This document shows positions 49,633 to 60,922 of a stretch of DNA of 64,000 nt, in pieces. This DNA is from Alcaligenaceae bacterium (GTDB lineage Bacteria; Pseudomonadota; Gammaproteobacteria; Burkholderiales; Burkholderiaceae_B): NCBI GenBank assembly GCA_013416435.1, contig JACCEN010000006.1, forward strand, positions 186,001 through 250,000. Direction: 5' to 3'. How positions within the stretch are numbered: position 1 is the first letter of the stretch; each line of letters opens with the position of its first letter. The notes under the pieces are model-generated. The model had not been told where the DNA came from. It saw nothing but the letters and a program-made list of their open reading frames with translations, and made no database searches. Both the position numbers and the translations under genes were made by a program.

Positions 49633-50790
49633 ATGCGAATCGCCATTACCCGTCGTATCCTGGGCAGCGCCGTTCTGGCTGTCGGGATGCTGTCCCTTGC
49701 CGGTTGCTCCATGTTTGCCGACAAGAATCCACGCTACGAGCCCGCAGCCCTGACGGAATATGCGGCAGGGGTGTCGGCAACGGTCGCCTGGTCCGTCTCC
49801 GTTGGCAGTGGGGGCGGCTACGGCTTCGCACCCGCGGTACTGGGCGATGCCGTGTATGCGGCCACGCCTTCGGGGCAGGTCAGCAAGCTCGACTTGGCCA
49901 GCGGCCGGGTGCAGTGGCAGGCAACGGTGGACGGCACGCTTTCCGCCGGCGTCGGCAGTGACGGCAATACGACCGCGGTCGCACTCGCGGGGGGCTCGGT
50001 CATCGCCTTCAACGAGCAGGGCGCCGAGAAATGGCGCACCCGGGCCAGCAGCGCGGTCGACATTCCTCCCGCCGTCGGCGCGGGCATCGTCGCGGTCCGC
50101 AGCAGCGATTACCGCATCCAGGCCTTCGACGCCGCCACCGGTGAATTGCGCTGGAGCCTCCAGCGGCCGGGGCCCGCGCTCGCGTTGAAGACCAGCATGC
50201 AGATGCTGGTCGTCGAAGGGCTGCTCATCACCGGCCTGCCCAATGGCAGGCTGATGGCCATCAACGCAGCCAACGGCATGGTCCAGTGGGAAGGCGCCGT
50301 GTCGCATTCGCAAGGGGCGACCGACCTGGAGCGCATCAATGATGTGGTCGGCACACCCCAGATACAGGGCCCGCTGCTTTGCGGCGTGACCTATCAGGGG
50401 CGCATCGTCTGCTTCGACGTATCGCAGGGCGGCAGGCCGGTTTGGGAGCAGCGCTTTTCCAGCAAGACAGGCATGGGCGCCGATGGGCAGCACGCCTACG
50501 CCGCCGACCAGCGCGATATCGTTCACGCTTTCGGCCTGACCGACGGCCACGAGGCCTGGAAGCAGGACGGCCTGCGCAACCGCCGTCTTACCGCGCCGGT
50601 CGTGGTGCCTCAGGCCGTGGCGGTGGGCGACTTCGAAGGCTATGTACATTTCCTGTCGCGTAGCGACGGCAAGCTGCTGGGCCGCATCCATCTTGGCGGC
50701 GATGCCATCACTTCGCCGCTGGTCGCGACGCCCCGTGGCGTGGTCGCCCAGACCGGCAGCGGCAATCTGGTTTTGGTTGGTGTGAATTGA
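49633..50790 (+). CDS. bamB: Outer-membrane assembly lipoprotein BamB
   Basis: 385 residues. Lipobox LAGC with lipidated Cys25, then an eight-bladed PQQ-type beta-propeller with repeats such as [16 protein letters not shown] and [17 protein letters not shown]. BamB supports BamA in folding outer-membrane proteins. Three bases separate it from yfgM, and its stop overlaps the der start (TTGA). Confidence 0.96.
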   Translation: MRIAITRRILGSAVLAVGMLSLAGCSMFADKNPRYEPAALTEYAAGVSATVAWSVSVGSGGGYGFAPAVLGDAVYAATPSGQVSKLDLASGRVQWQATVDGTLSAGVGSDGNTTAVALAGGSVIAFNEQGAEKWRTRASSAVDIPPAVGAGIVAVRSSDYRIQAFDAATGELRWSLQRPGPALALKTSMQMLVVEGLLITGLPNGRLMAINAANGMVQWEGAVSHSQGATDLERINDVVGTPQIQGPLLCGVTYQGRIVCFDVSQGGRPVWEQRFSSKTGMGADGQHAYAADQRDIVHAFGLTDGHEAWKQDGLRNRRLTAPVVVPQAVAVGDFEGYVHFLSRSDGKLLGRIHLGGDAITSPLVATPRGVVAQTGSGNLVLVGVN

Positions 50791-52211
50791 ACAGCATTTC
50801 CTTTAAGCCGGTCGTGGCCCTGGTCGGGCGCGCCAATGTGGGCAAATCCACATTGTTCAACCGGATCACGCGATCGCGTGCGGCGCTGGTGGCCGATTTT
50901 TCGGGCCTGACCCGTGATCGCCACTATGGCGAAGGCCGTGTCGGCAACCATCCGTTCATCGCGGTCGACACCGGCGGCTTCGAGCCGGTTGCCAAGGACG
51001 GCATACTGCTCGAAATGGCGCGCCAGACGCAGCAGGCCATCGCCGAATCCGACGTCGTCATTTTCCTGGTGGACGCCCGCGCCGGCGTGAACGCGCACGA
51101 CCACGAAATCGCCCGGTTATTGCGCAAGACCGGCCAACGGGTTTTCCTGGCCGTGAACAAGGCCGAGGGCATGCGCTACGACGCCGCGATCTCGGAATTC
51201 CACGAGCTTGGCCTGGGGCAGCCTCACGCGATTTCCGCCTCGCACGGCGATGGCGTTGTCGAGCTGATCGAAACGGCCCTGTCTTTTCTCGACGAGACGG
51301 ATCACGCCGATCAGGCGGAAGGCGCTGCGGAAGATCCGGAAGCCGAAGCCTTCGCACCGCCCGAGGCTGACGAGACATCCGCCGAGAAGGCGCCCATCGA
51401 GCATCGCATCAAGCTGGCCATCGTCGGCCGGCCGAACGTGGGCAAATCCACCCTCATCAACACCTTGCTGGGCGAAGAGCGCGTCATCGCCTTCGACATG
51501 CCGGGCACGACGCGGGATGCCATCGAGATCGATTTCGAGCGCGGCGGGCAGCGGTACACGCTGATCGACACGGCGGGATTGCGCCGGCGAGGCAAGGTGT
51601 TCGAAGCCATCGAGAAGTTCTCGGTGATCAAGACGCTGCAGGCCATCGAGGCATGCAATGTCGTGCTGCTGATGCTCGACGCCCAGACGGAAATTTCGGA
51701 CCAGGACGCTCATATCGCGGGCTTTGTGCTGGAAACGGGGCGTGCGCTGGTGGTGGCCATCAACAAGTGGGACGGCCTGGACGGCGAACAGCGCGAGCGC
51801 ATCCTGCGCGAATTCGAACGCAAGCTGCGCTTTTTGTCGTTCGCGAAAATGCATACCGTCTCGGCATTGAACGGTCAGGGGGTCAATGCCCTGATCAAGT
51901 CGGTGAACGCCGCCCATGCGGCGGCCTTCGCCAAGCTTTCCACGCCCAAGCTGACGCGTGTGCTGCAAGCCGCCGTCGAACAGCAGCCGCCCCCGCGCAA
52001 GGGCATATTCCGGCCCAAGATGCGCTATGCGCACCAGGGCGGGCAGAATCCGCCGCTCATTGTCATCCATGGCAATGCGCTCGATGCCGTGCCGGATGCC
52101 TACAGGCGCTATCTTGAGTCGCGTTTCCGCGCAGCCTTCAAGCTCGATGGGACGCCTTTGCGCATCGAATTCAAATCATCCCATAATCCTTATGTACAGG
52201 GGACGCAGTGA
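50787..52211 (+). CDS. der: Ribosome biogenesis GTPase Der (EngA)
   Basis: 474-residue double GTPase required for 50S assembly. First G-domain has P-loop GRANVGKS (Ala where most Der proteins have Pro), second has [12 protein letters not shown] and the KH-like C-terminal domain ([15 protein letters not shown]) follow. An acidic Ala/Glu linker (about residues 170-205) joins the G-domains. The only suitable start is TTG 50787 overlapping the bamB stop, implying translational coupling. Confidence 0.96.
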   Translation: MNSISFKPVVALVGRANVGKSTLFNRITRSRAALVADFSGLTRDRHYGEGRVGNHPFIAVDTGGFEPVAKDGILLEMARQTQQAIAESDVVIFLVDARAGVNAHDHEIARLLRKTGQRVFLAVNKAEGMRYDAAISEFHELGLGQPHAISASHGDGVVELIETALSFLDETDHADQAEGAAEDPEAEAFAPPEADETSAEKAPIEHRIKLAIVGRPNVGKSTLINTLLGEERVIAFDMPGTTRDAIEIDFERGGQRYTLIDTAGLRRRGKVFEAIEKFSVIKTLQAIEACNVVLLMLDAQTEISDQDAHIAGFVLETGRALVVAINKWDGLDGEQRERILREFERKLRFLSFAKMHTVSALNGQGVNALIKSVNAAHAAAFAKLSTPKLTRVLQAAVEQQPPPRKGIFRPKMRYAHQGGQNPPLIVIHGNALDAVPDAYRRYLESRFRAAFKLDGTPLRIEFKSSHNPYVQGTQ

Positions 52212-53290
52212 GCCGTTTCTGGAGTGACCACGTCGCCAACCTGGCGCCTTATGTCGCGGGCGAGCAGCCCAAGCTTTCAAAGCTCGTGAAGCTGAACACC
52301 AACGAGAACCCGTACGGTCCCTCGCCCAGGGCGCTCGAGGCCATACGCGCGGCCGCAGGGGACCGCCTGCGGCTCTATCCGGATAATGAAAGCACGGTGC
52401 TGCGCACGGCGATCGCGGCGCATCACGGCGTGGAGCCGGGGCAGGTGTTCGTGGGCAACGGCTCCGACGAAATCCTCGCCCATGTCTTCAACGGCTTGTT
52501 CCGGCGCAATGGCCGCGTCCTGCTCATGCCCGACATCACGTACAGCTTTTACAAGACTTATTGCCGCCTGTACGACGTGCCGGCCGAACTCATCCCGCTG
52601 GACGACGAGTTCGCCATCCGGGTCGGCGACTATACCGCGGCCCGCACGGAACCCATAGCGGGCATCATCCTGGCCAATCCCAATGCGCCGACCGGCCGGG
52701 CGCTGTCCCTGGATGAGATCGAAGCCATCGCAACAGCCCATCCGGACGCGCCGGTGGTGATCGACGAGGCATACGTGGATTTCGGCGCCGAATCGGCAAT
52801 CGCCTTGCTGGGCCGCTGCGCCAACATCGTGGCCATTCATACGTTTTCAAAGTCCCGCTCGCTGGCGGGGCTGCGGGTGGGATTCGCCGTCGGCGGCACG
52901 GAGATCATCGACGGCCTCAACAGGGTGAAGGACAGCTTCAACTCTTATCCTCTGGACAGCCTTGCCCATGCCGGCGCCACTGCGGCGATCGAAGACGTCG
53001 ACTATTTCGACCAGACCCGTAACAAGGTCATGGAAACCCGTGCCGCGCTCACGCAACGGTTGGAAACTTTTGGATTCAAGGTATTACCAAGCCGTGCCAA
53101 CTTCGTATTTGCCTCGCACCCGGATCACGACGGAAGCAAGCTGGCCGCAGCCTTGCGCGCAGAGGGAGTTCTAGTGCGCCATTTCAATCAGCCGCGCATC
53201 GACCAGTTCCTGCGCATCACTATCGGCACGCCGGAAGAGTGCGAACTTCTGTGTAAAACCTTGGTCAAAATCCTAACGAAAACACATTAA
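52208..53290 (+). CDS. hisC: Histidinol-phosphate aminotransferase
   Basis: 360-residue PLP enzyme of histidine synthesis. Conserved [32 protein letters not shown] and the PLP-lysine segment [15 protein letters not shown] are all present. GTG start overlaps the der stop (GTGA). It lies in a housekeeping run rather than a his operon; hisZ is 4 kb downstream. Confidence 0.95.
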   Translation: MSRFWSDHVANLAPYVAGEQPKLSKLVKLNTNENPYGPSPRALEAIRAAAGDRLRLYPDNESTVLRTAIAAHHGVEPGQVFVGNGSDEILAHVFNGLFRRNGRVLLMPDITYSFYKTYCRLYDVPAELIPLDDEFAIRVGDYTAARTEPIAGIILANPNAPTGRALSLDEIEAIATAHPDAPVVIDEAYVDFGAESAIALLGRCANIVAIHTFSKSRSLAGLRVGFAVGGTEIIDGLNRVKDSFNSYPLDSLAHAGATAAIEDVDYFDQTRNKVMETRAALTQRLETFGFKVLPSRANFVFASHPDHDGSKLAAALRAEGVLVRHFNQPRIDQFLRITIGTPEECELLCKTLVKILTKTH

Positions 53291-53310
53291 AATTGCGTTG
53301 ACGCTACCTA

Positions 53311-53375
53311 ACATTAATGTCTCGCTCCGTGCGCATTCAGGGAAAACCCTGTACAGTATGCGTCTTAGCAAGACG
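53311..53375. promoter_or_regulatory. hfq upstream region with two palindromes
   Basis: The 122-base gap before hfq has TTGACG at 53298 without a well-placed -10, the perfect palindrome ACATTAATGT (53311-53320), and a small hairpin CGTCTT-AGC-AAGACG (53361-53375) that would sit in the hfq leader. No firm promoter call is possible. Confidence 0.35.
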
Positions 53376-53412
53376 TACCACCTTACATAACAACAGAATT
53401 GGAGCCTAGCCA

Positions 53413-53649
53413 ATGAGCAATAAAGGGCAAACACTACAAGATCCGTTTTTGAACGCGCTACGCAAGGATCACGTGCCCGTGTCGATTTACCTGGTCAATG
53501 GGATCAAACTGCAGGGGCAGGTTGAGTCATTCGATCAATATGTCGTTCTTCTACGCAATACCGTGACGCAAATGGTGTACAAGCATGCCATTTCGACCGT
53601 CGTGCCGGCTCGCCCCGTCAATTTCCAAGTGGATGACTCTTCTGAATAA
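53413..53649 (+). CDS. hfq: RNA chaperone Hfq
   Basis: 78 residues. Sm1 motif ([38 protein letters not shown]) and Sm2 motif ([14 protein letters not shown]) are complete; the C-terminal tail is short (NFQVDDSSE), as in other betaproteobacteria. GGAGCC precedes the ATG. hflX-hflK-hflC follow, the conserved neighbourhood. Confidence 0.98.
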   Translation: MSNKGQTLQDPFLNALRKDHVPVSIYLVNGIKLQGQVESFDQYVVLLRNTVTQMVYKHAISTVVPARPVNFQVDDSSE

Positions 53650-53676
53650 TTCAGTAACTATCCGCCACCCTCAAAC

Positions 53677-53704
53677 GCCCGCCACACGCCTCGCGTTGGC
53701 GGGC
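53677..53704 (+). terminator. Hairpin between hfq and hflX
   Basis: GCCCGCCA ... TGGCGGGC with a 12-base loop, followed by ATTTCGTTT. An 8-bp GC-rich stem with a broken T-run; likely a partial terminator that sets hfq apart from hflX. Confidence 0.6.
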
Positions 53705-53724
53705 ATTTCGTTTGGGCGCAGCGC

Positions 53725-54822
53725 ATGAAGGCGCTGATCATCAGCGTGGACCTGGGCGATCTGGATTACCAGGCGCACGCAGAAGAATTTACCATGCTGG
53801 CCAAGGGTGCCGGCGCAGACATCGTAGGCAATGTCGTCGCGCGCCGATCACGGCCCGACGCGGCCTATTTCATCGGTTCGGGCAAGCTCCAGGAAGCTTC
53901 CATGGCGGCGGACGCGGCCAACGCCGACATCATACTGTTCGACCAGCCTTTATCGCCCGCCCAGCAGCGCAATATCGAAAGAGCGCTCAACCGACGTGTT
54001 GTCGATCGGGTTGCATTGATTCTGGACATCTTTGCCTTGCGCGCCAAGAGCCATGAAGGCAAGCTGCAAGTAGAGCTCGCCCAACTGCAGCATCTGTCCA
54101 CTCGGCTGACGCGCATGTGGACCCACCTGGAACGGCAGCGCGGCGGCATAGGCATGCGAGGCCCAGGCGAGGCTCAGCTGGAAATGGACCGTCGCATGAT
54201 CGGCGCCAAAGTCCGTTTGCTCAAAGAGCGGCTGGCTCGCGTGCAGCGTCAGCGAACGACGCAGCGGCGCGCCCGCTCGCGCGGCGACACCTTGTCCGTG
54301 TCGCTGGTCGGCTATACCAATGCCGGGAAATCGACGCTTTTCAATGCGCTCACGCGTGCCGGCGCCTACGCCGCCGACCAGCTTTTCGCAACGCTGGACA
54401 CCACGACCCGCCGCATCTGGATCGAAGGGGCGGGCCAGGTGGTGGTCTCCGATACGGTGGGCTTCATACGCGACCTGCCGCCCACGCTGATCGCCGCCTT
54501 CCGCGCCACTCTCGAAGAAACCGTGCAGGCCGACCTGCTGCTGCATGTGGTCGACGCGGCAAGCCCGCAACGGGAAGAGCAGATCGCCGAAGTCAACAAG
54601 GTATTGGCAGACATCGGCGCCGACGAGATTCCGACGATTCTGGTGTATAACAAAATCGACCTGGCGGGATATGAACCCCGGGTCGAACGTAACGAACATG
54701 GTACGATTGCACGAGTTTTTGTCAGCGCCTCAGAGCGCTTGGGTCTAGATGGATTGCGTGGGGCAATCGTCGAATCTGGTCAAATCGCGGGAAACAATGC
54801 GTTTAATGTCGAAAATATTTAA
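53725..54822 (+). CDS. hflX: Ribosome-associated GTPase HflX
   Basis: 365 residues. N-terminal HflX domain with the glycine-rich RGGIGMRGPGEAQLEMDRR segment, then a G-domain with GYTNAGKSTLFNAL, SDTVGFIRDLP and VYNKIDL. HflX splits stalled 70S ribosomes under heat or antibiotic stress. No clear Shine-Dalgarno precedes the ATG. The 3' end overlaps the chosen hflK start by 26 bases. Confidence 0.95.
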   Translation: MKALIISVDLGDLDYQAHAEEFTMLAKGAGADIVGNVVARRSRPDAAYFIGSGKLQEASMAADAANADIILFDQPLSPAQQRNIERALNRRVVDRVALILDIFALRAKSHEGKLQVELAQLQHLSTRLTRMWTHLERQRGGIGMRGPGEAQLEMDRRMIGAKVRLLKERLARVQRQRTTQRRARSRGDTLSVSLVGYTNAGKSTLFNALTRAGAYAADQLFATLDTTTRRIWIEGAGQVVVSDTVGFIRDLPPTLIAAFRATLEETVQADLLLHVVDAASPQREEQIAEVNKVLADIGADEIPTILVYNKIDLAGYEPRVERNEHGTIARVFVSASERLGLDGLRGAIVESGQIAGNNAFNVENI

Positions 54823-56116
54823 TTTGAATGATCCCGGTTGGGGACGAGGCGGCAACAACGGCGGCTCCGAGCCACCACGCCAACCCAACAAGGGCGATGG
54901 TCCTCCTGATCTGGACGAAGTCTGGCGCGATTTCAACAATCGCCTGGGTTCGCTGTTCGGCCGCAAGCCCAAGCGCGGCGGGAACCGCTACGGCGGCGGG
55001 GGCGACAATGGTCCCGGCCTGGGCGGGCCGCAACTGCCCAAGGGGTCGCCCAAGCTGGTGGCCATCATTCTCGTCCTGCTGGTCGGGCTCTGGCTCGCCA
55101 GCGGCTTCGTGATCGTTCAAGAAGGGCAGGTCGCGGTCGTCACCCGTTTCGGACAATACACCAAGACCCTGTCGCCCGGCCTGCAGTGGCGTGTTCCGTA
55201 CCCCATCGAAGACCACCAGACTGTCAATATCGCCCAGCTGCGAACCTTCGAAGTCGGCTTCCGCGGCAATGCGCGCAACAAAGTGCTGCCCGAAGCGCTC
55301 ATGCTCACGACCGACGAGAACATCGTCGATCTGCAGTACGTGGTGCAATACCGCCTGATGCCCAACGGCGCGCCCGATTATCTGTTCAAGACCAGCCAGC
55401 CCGACGAATCCGTCCGCCAGGCGTCCGAAACCGCCATGCGCGAAATCGTCGGCAAGAAGCCCATGGACTTCGTCCTGTACTCCGGGCGTACTGAAGTCGC
55501 GACCGAAGTGCAGCGCCTGGCGCAAAGCATTCTCGACCGCTACCAGACCGGCATCCAGATCAGCACGGTGGCCATCCAGAACGTGCAGCCGCCGGAACAA
55601 GTCCAGGCGGCCTTCGATGACGCCGTCAAGGCCGGCCAGGACCGCGAGCGCCTGATCAACGAAGGCAATGCCTATTCCAACAAGGTTCTTCCCGAGGCGC
55701 AGGGCCAGGTCGCACGCATGCTGCAGGAAGCCGAAGGCTATCGCGCCAAGATCATCGGCGATGCCGAAGGCGATACCTCTCGTTTCACCAGCGTCGAGGC
55801 GGAGTTCGCGAAAGCGCCCGACATCACGCGCGAGCGCATGTATTTGTCGACCATGCAGGACATCATGAAAAGCACCAGCAAGATCATGATCGACTCCGAG
55901 GCCAGCAACAACATGCTTTACCTGCCGCTGGACAAGATCATTCGCCAGACGGCGGGCGATCAGCCCAGTTTCAGCTCCTCCGTCGAAAGCACCGCCTCCG
56001 CGGCGGCTGCCACTCAGCCTACCAAGCCCGTGACCCCAGCGCGCCCCGCGGCGCGCGGCACGACGCCGAACGGCTCGAGCAGCAACTCGCTTTTGGTTAG
56101 CCCGTATTCCCGCTAG
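54797..56116 (+). CDS. hflK: FtsH protease modulator HflK
   Basis: 439 residues from ATG 54797 (MRLMSKIFNLNDPGWG); ATG 54806 is also reasonable, and an ATG at 54749 deep inside hflX is less so. Gly/Pro-rich cytosolic N-terminus, one transmembrane helix (LVAIILVLLVGLWLASGFVIV), then the SPFH/band-7 domain and a long C-terminal helix, ending in a Thr/Pro/Ala/Ser tail. With HflC it forms the cage around FtsH in the inner membrane. Nine bases before hflC. Confidence 0.94.
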   Translation: MRLMSKIFNLNDPGWGRGGNNGGSEPPRQPNKGDGPPDLDEVWRDFNNRLGSLFGRKPKRGGNRYGGGGDNGPGLGGPQLPKGSPKLVAIILVLLVGLWLASGFVIVQEGQVAVVTRFGQYTKTLSPGLQWRVPYPIEDHQTVNIAQLRTFEVGFRGNARNKVLPEALMLTTDENIVDLQYVVQYRLMPNGAPDYLFKTSQPDESVRQASETAMREIVGKKPMDFVLYSGRTEVATEVQRLAQSILDRYQTGIQISTVAIQNVQPPEQVQAAFDDAVKAGQDRERLINEGNAYSNKVLPEAQGQVARMLQEAEGYRAKIIGDAEGDTSRFTSVEAEFAKAPDITRERMYLSTMQDIMKSTSKIMIDSEASNNMLYLPLDKIIRQTAGDQPSFSSSVESTASAAAATQPTKPVTPARPAARGTTPNGSSSNSLLVSPYSR

Positions 56117-56125
56117 GAGGCCGCG

Positions 56126-57016
56126 ATGCAACGTTTTTTTCCTGTTTTAATCGGCCTGGTCATTGTCCTGGCGGTACTTTCTTCTTGCGTATTCGTCGTG
56201 CGCGAGCGTGATGCGGTCCTGGTGTTCGCGCTGGGCGAGGTGCGCGAAACCGTGACGAAGCCTGGGCTCTACTTCAAGTTCCCCCCTCCTTTCGAGAACG
56301 TGGTGCGCCTGGACAAGCGCCTGCAAACCATTGAAACCAACGATCCGGAACGCATCCAGACGGCTGAGAAGAAGAACCTGCTGATCGACTCATTCGTGAA
56401 GTGGCGCATTTCGGATCCGCGACTGTTCTATGTCACGTTCGGCGCCACCGATCGCGCCGCCGTCGAGCGCCTGCAGGCCCAGATCCGGGATGCCTTGAAC
56501 GCATCCGTCAACATCCGGACGGTGAAGGAAGTGGTGTCCAATGAGCGCGACACCATCATGCGCGAAATCCTCAACAACGTCACCGAGCGTGCGAAGCCTC
56601 TGGGTGTCGAAGTCGTCGACGTCCGGCTGCGCCGCATCGACTTTGCCCCCGAGATCTCGGAATCGGTGTACCGTCGCATGGAAGCCGAGCGCAAGCAGGA
56701 AGCCAACCGCTTGCGCGCAACGGGTACGGCCGACAGCGAACGCATACGGGCTCAGGCCGACCGCGAGCGCCAGGAACTACTTGCCACGGCATACGCCCAG
56801 GCGCAGCAGATTAAGGGCGAGGGCGATGCACAGGCCGCCGGCATCTACGCCGAGGCCTATGGCAAGAATCCCGAGTTCTTCTCTTTCTACAAGAGCTTGG
56901 AAGGCTACAAGGCGGCTTTTGCCGGCCAGGGCGATGCCTTGGTCATCAGCCCCAAATCGGATTTCTTCAGGTTCTGGGGGCAGGCCGAAGGCCAGACGCA
57001 CGCCGCGCAACCCTGA
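56126..57016 (+). CDS. hflC: FtsH protease modulator HflC
   Basis: 296 residues. N-terminal signal-anchor helix (FFPVLIGLVIVLAVLSSCVF), SPFH domain (VRERDAVLVFALGEVRETVTKPGLYFKFP) and the Ala/Glu/Arg-rich coiled helix (RQELLATAYAQAQQIKGEGD) are all present. A strong AGGAGG lies five bases before the ATG. Last gene of the hfq-hflXKC run; a repeat pair and a terminator follow. Confidence 0.96.
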   Translation: MQRFFPVLIGLVIVLAVLSSCVFVVRERDAVLVFALGEVRETVTKPGLYFKFPPPFENVVRLDKRLQTIETNDPERIQTAEKKNLLIDSFVKWRISDPRLFYVTFGATDRAAVERLQAQIRDALNASVNIRTVKEVVSNERDTIMREILNNVTERAKPLGVEVVDVRLRRIDFAPEISESVYRRMEAERKQEANRLRATGTADSERIRAQADRERQELLATAYAQAQQIKGEGDAQAAGIYAEAYGKNPEFFSFYKSLEGYKAAFAGQGDALVISPKSDFFRFWGQAEGQTHAAQP

Positions 57017-57037
57017 TCGAAGTGCCGCATTGCCGTG

Positions 57038-57104
57038 GGGGTCAGACCCGTTGGGTCTGACCCCATTTCAGTGCGGCGGGGTCAGACCCAACGGGTCTGA
57101 CCCC
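57038..57104. repeat. Inverted pair of short nested palindromes after hflC
   Basis: Unit 57038-57064: 12-base arms GGGGTCAGACCC/GGGTCTGACCCC around GTT. Unit 57078-57104: the same arms around AAC. The second unit is exactly the reverse complement of the first, so the two lie in opposite orientation 13 bases apart. Both are one base shorter per arm than most units. Confidence 0.95.
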
Positions 57105-57125
57105 ATCCACCCCACACGGCCCTGT

Positions 57126-57154
57126 TTCACTTATTGAGCTTGATCGTTTATACT
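57126..57154 (+). promoter_or_regulatory. Putative hisZ-purA promoter
   Basis: TTCACT (57126-57131), 17-base spacer, TATACT (57149-57154): four and five matches to consensus. A start near 57161 would put the hairpin at 57184-57220 within the leader. Confidence 0.5.
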
Positions 57155-57183
57155 AACGCGTAAGTTTTGTTTACCTTTACCGC

Positions 57184-57220
57184 AAGCGACTTGGCGGGCT
57201 TACGCCCCAGGTCGCTTTTT
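57184..57220 (+). terminator. Terminator-like hairpin in the hisZ leader
   Basis: AAGCGAC pairs with GTCGCTT; an inner GGCG/CGCC stem caps it, with one T-G wobble and a two-base bulge, followed by TTTTT. It has the form of an intrinsic terminator 43 bases before hisZ. It could end the hflC transcript or act as an attenuator if the promoter at 57126 is real. No run of His codons or leader peptide is seen. Confidence 0.75.
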
Positions 57221-57262
57221 GTTTGGCAATTTTCATTCGCATTGTTTTTTCAGGACTGGATG

Positions 57263-59807
<2,545 letters not shown>

Positions 59808-59851
59808 CGCACGGCAAGGCTCATTCCGGTTTTGCGTTCAGTACGCAACAG

Positions 59852-59887
59852 AAACCCCGGCAATACCTGTGTATTCCGGGGTTTTTT
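59852..59887 (+). terminator. Intrinsic terminator of purA
   Basis: AAACCCCGG ... CCGGGGTTT with an inner AATAC/GTATT extension around CTGT and a trailing TTTTTT. A textbook hairpin plus T-run about 45 bases after purA. A smaller hairpin TTGCGT/ACGCAA (59832-59848) precedes it. Confidence 0.93.
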
Positions 59888-59963
59888 GCCATGCGGACTT
59901 TTCCGCAACAAGGGGTCGGGTTTATGATTATGGTCCTTTGTGACTGATTATGGAAAGCGGTAC

Positions 59964-60506
59964 ATGAGTCAACCTCCGAGCACAGACCGGGACCTATGGG
60001 TTAGCTGGGACGACTACCACGGCCTCATCGAGCGCCTGGCATTGAACGTCCATTCGTCCGGCTGGCAGTTCGATAAAATTGTCTGCCTTGCGCGCGGCGG
60101 CGTGCGCGTCGGAGACGTCCTGTCGCGCATCTTCGATATGCCGCTGGGCATTCTTGCCACCAGCAGTTATCGCGAAGCGGCGGGAACGCAGCAAGGCCAA
60201 CTGGACATCGCCCAGTTCATCACCATCACTCGCGGCACGCTTGATGGTCGCGTTCTGCTGGTGGACGACATGGTCGACACGGGCATGACGTTCAATCGCG
60301 TGCGTGACCACCTCCGGTCGCAATTTCCCGCGATCAGCGAATTGCGGACGGCGGTCTTGTGGTGGAAGGGCCATTCGCAGGCCACGCCCGATTATTATGT
60401 GGACAAACTGCCCACCAATCCCTGGATACATCAGCCTTTTGAAGACTACGACAGCCTGCGGCCTCACCAGCTCGAGGCATGGATACGCAAAGGGCGCCGC
60501 AGTTGA
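59964..60506 (+). CDS. Phosphoribosyltransferase (Gpt/Hpt-like)
   Basis: 180 residues of the type I PRTase fold. The PRPP loop is RVLLVDDMVDTGMTF; an N-terminal IVCLARGGVRVGDVLSR segment forms the pyrophosphate loop. C-terminal WKGHSQATPDYYVDKLP..WIHQPFED resembles xanthine-guanine PRTases. Start at ATG 59964, six bases after GGAAAG. The base salvaged (xanthine, guanine or hypoxanthine) cannot be fixed from sequence alone; proximity to purA supports purine salvage. Confidence 0.85.
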   Translation: MSQPPSTDRDLWVSWDDYHGLIERLALNVHSSGWQFDKIVCLARGGVRVGDVLSRIFDMPLGILATSSYREAAGTQQGQLDIAQFITITRGTLDGRVLLVDDMVDTGMTFNRVRDHLRSQFPAISELRTAVLWWKGHSQATPDYYVDKLPTNPWIHQPFEDYDSLRPHQLEAWIRKGRRS

Positions 60507-60510
60507 TCCC

Positions 60511-60588
60511 GGGGTCGGACCCCGAAGGGGTCTGACCCCAACTTGAATTGCTTATGTTGGGGACAGACCCCATTCGGGGTCTGTCCCC
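60511..60588. repeat. Two divergent nested-palindrome repeats before rpsU
   Basis: Unit 60511-60539: arms GGGGTCGGACCCC and GGGGTCTGACCCC around GAA, with one uncompensated base (G opposite T, a wobble if transcribed). Unit 60559-60588: arms GGGGACAGACCCC and GGGGTCTGTCCCC around ATTC; both arms changed together, so the long hairpin is kept while each arm's own symmetry is lost. The first starts four bases after the upstream stop codon. Confidence 0.93.
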
Positions 60589-60624
60589 TTGCCGAGGGGA
60601 GGGGGCCGGCCCCAGCAGTTTTCC

Positions 60625-60653
60625 CTCACAAACTGCGGCTTTCGTGCTAAAAT
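60625..60653 (+). promoter_or_regulatory. Putative promoter of rpsU-dnaG
   Basis: CTCACA (60625-60630), 17-base spacer, TAAAAT (60648-60653) with an extended TG at 60645-60646. About 57 bases before the rpsU start. Confidence 0.55.
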
Positions 60654-60709
60654 CCCAGGTTGTCATTTAATATTTTCTAACCTTTTACCTCCTTAGGGCT
60701 TAAGAATAC

Positions 60710-60922
60710 ATGCCTATCGTTCGTCTGAAAGAAAACGAGCCGTTTGAAGCCGCACTGCGTCGCTTTAAGCGCACCATCGAAAAAATCGGCCTCTTGACCG
60801 AGCTGCGTTCGCGCGAGTTCTACGAAAAGCCCACGGCCGAGCGCAAGCGCAAGCACGCGGCAGCTGTCAAGCGCCACTACAAGCGCATCCGCAGCCAACA
60901 ACTGCCTCCGCGTCTGTATTGA
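60710..60922 (+). CDS. rpsU: 30S ribosomal protein S21
   Basis: 70 residues, [22 protein letters not shown] to the basic C-terminus; complete bS21 of normal length. First gene of the classical rpsU-dnaG-rpoD macromolecular-synthesis cluster. Its TGA is followed at once by the dnaG TTG start. Confidence 0.98.
   Translation: MPIVRLKENEPFEAALRRFKRTIEKIGLLTELRSREFYEKPTAERKRKHAAAVKRHYKRIRSQQLPPRLY

Noticed and set aside
57167-57262. N-terminal extension of hisZ from 57167
   Set aside because: It would translate the terminator-like hairpin; homologues begin at the MSTWLLPE segment, which has a proper Shine-Dalgarno.
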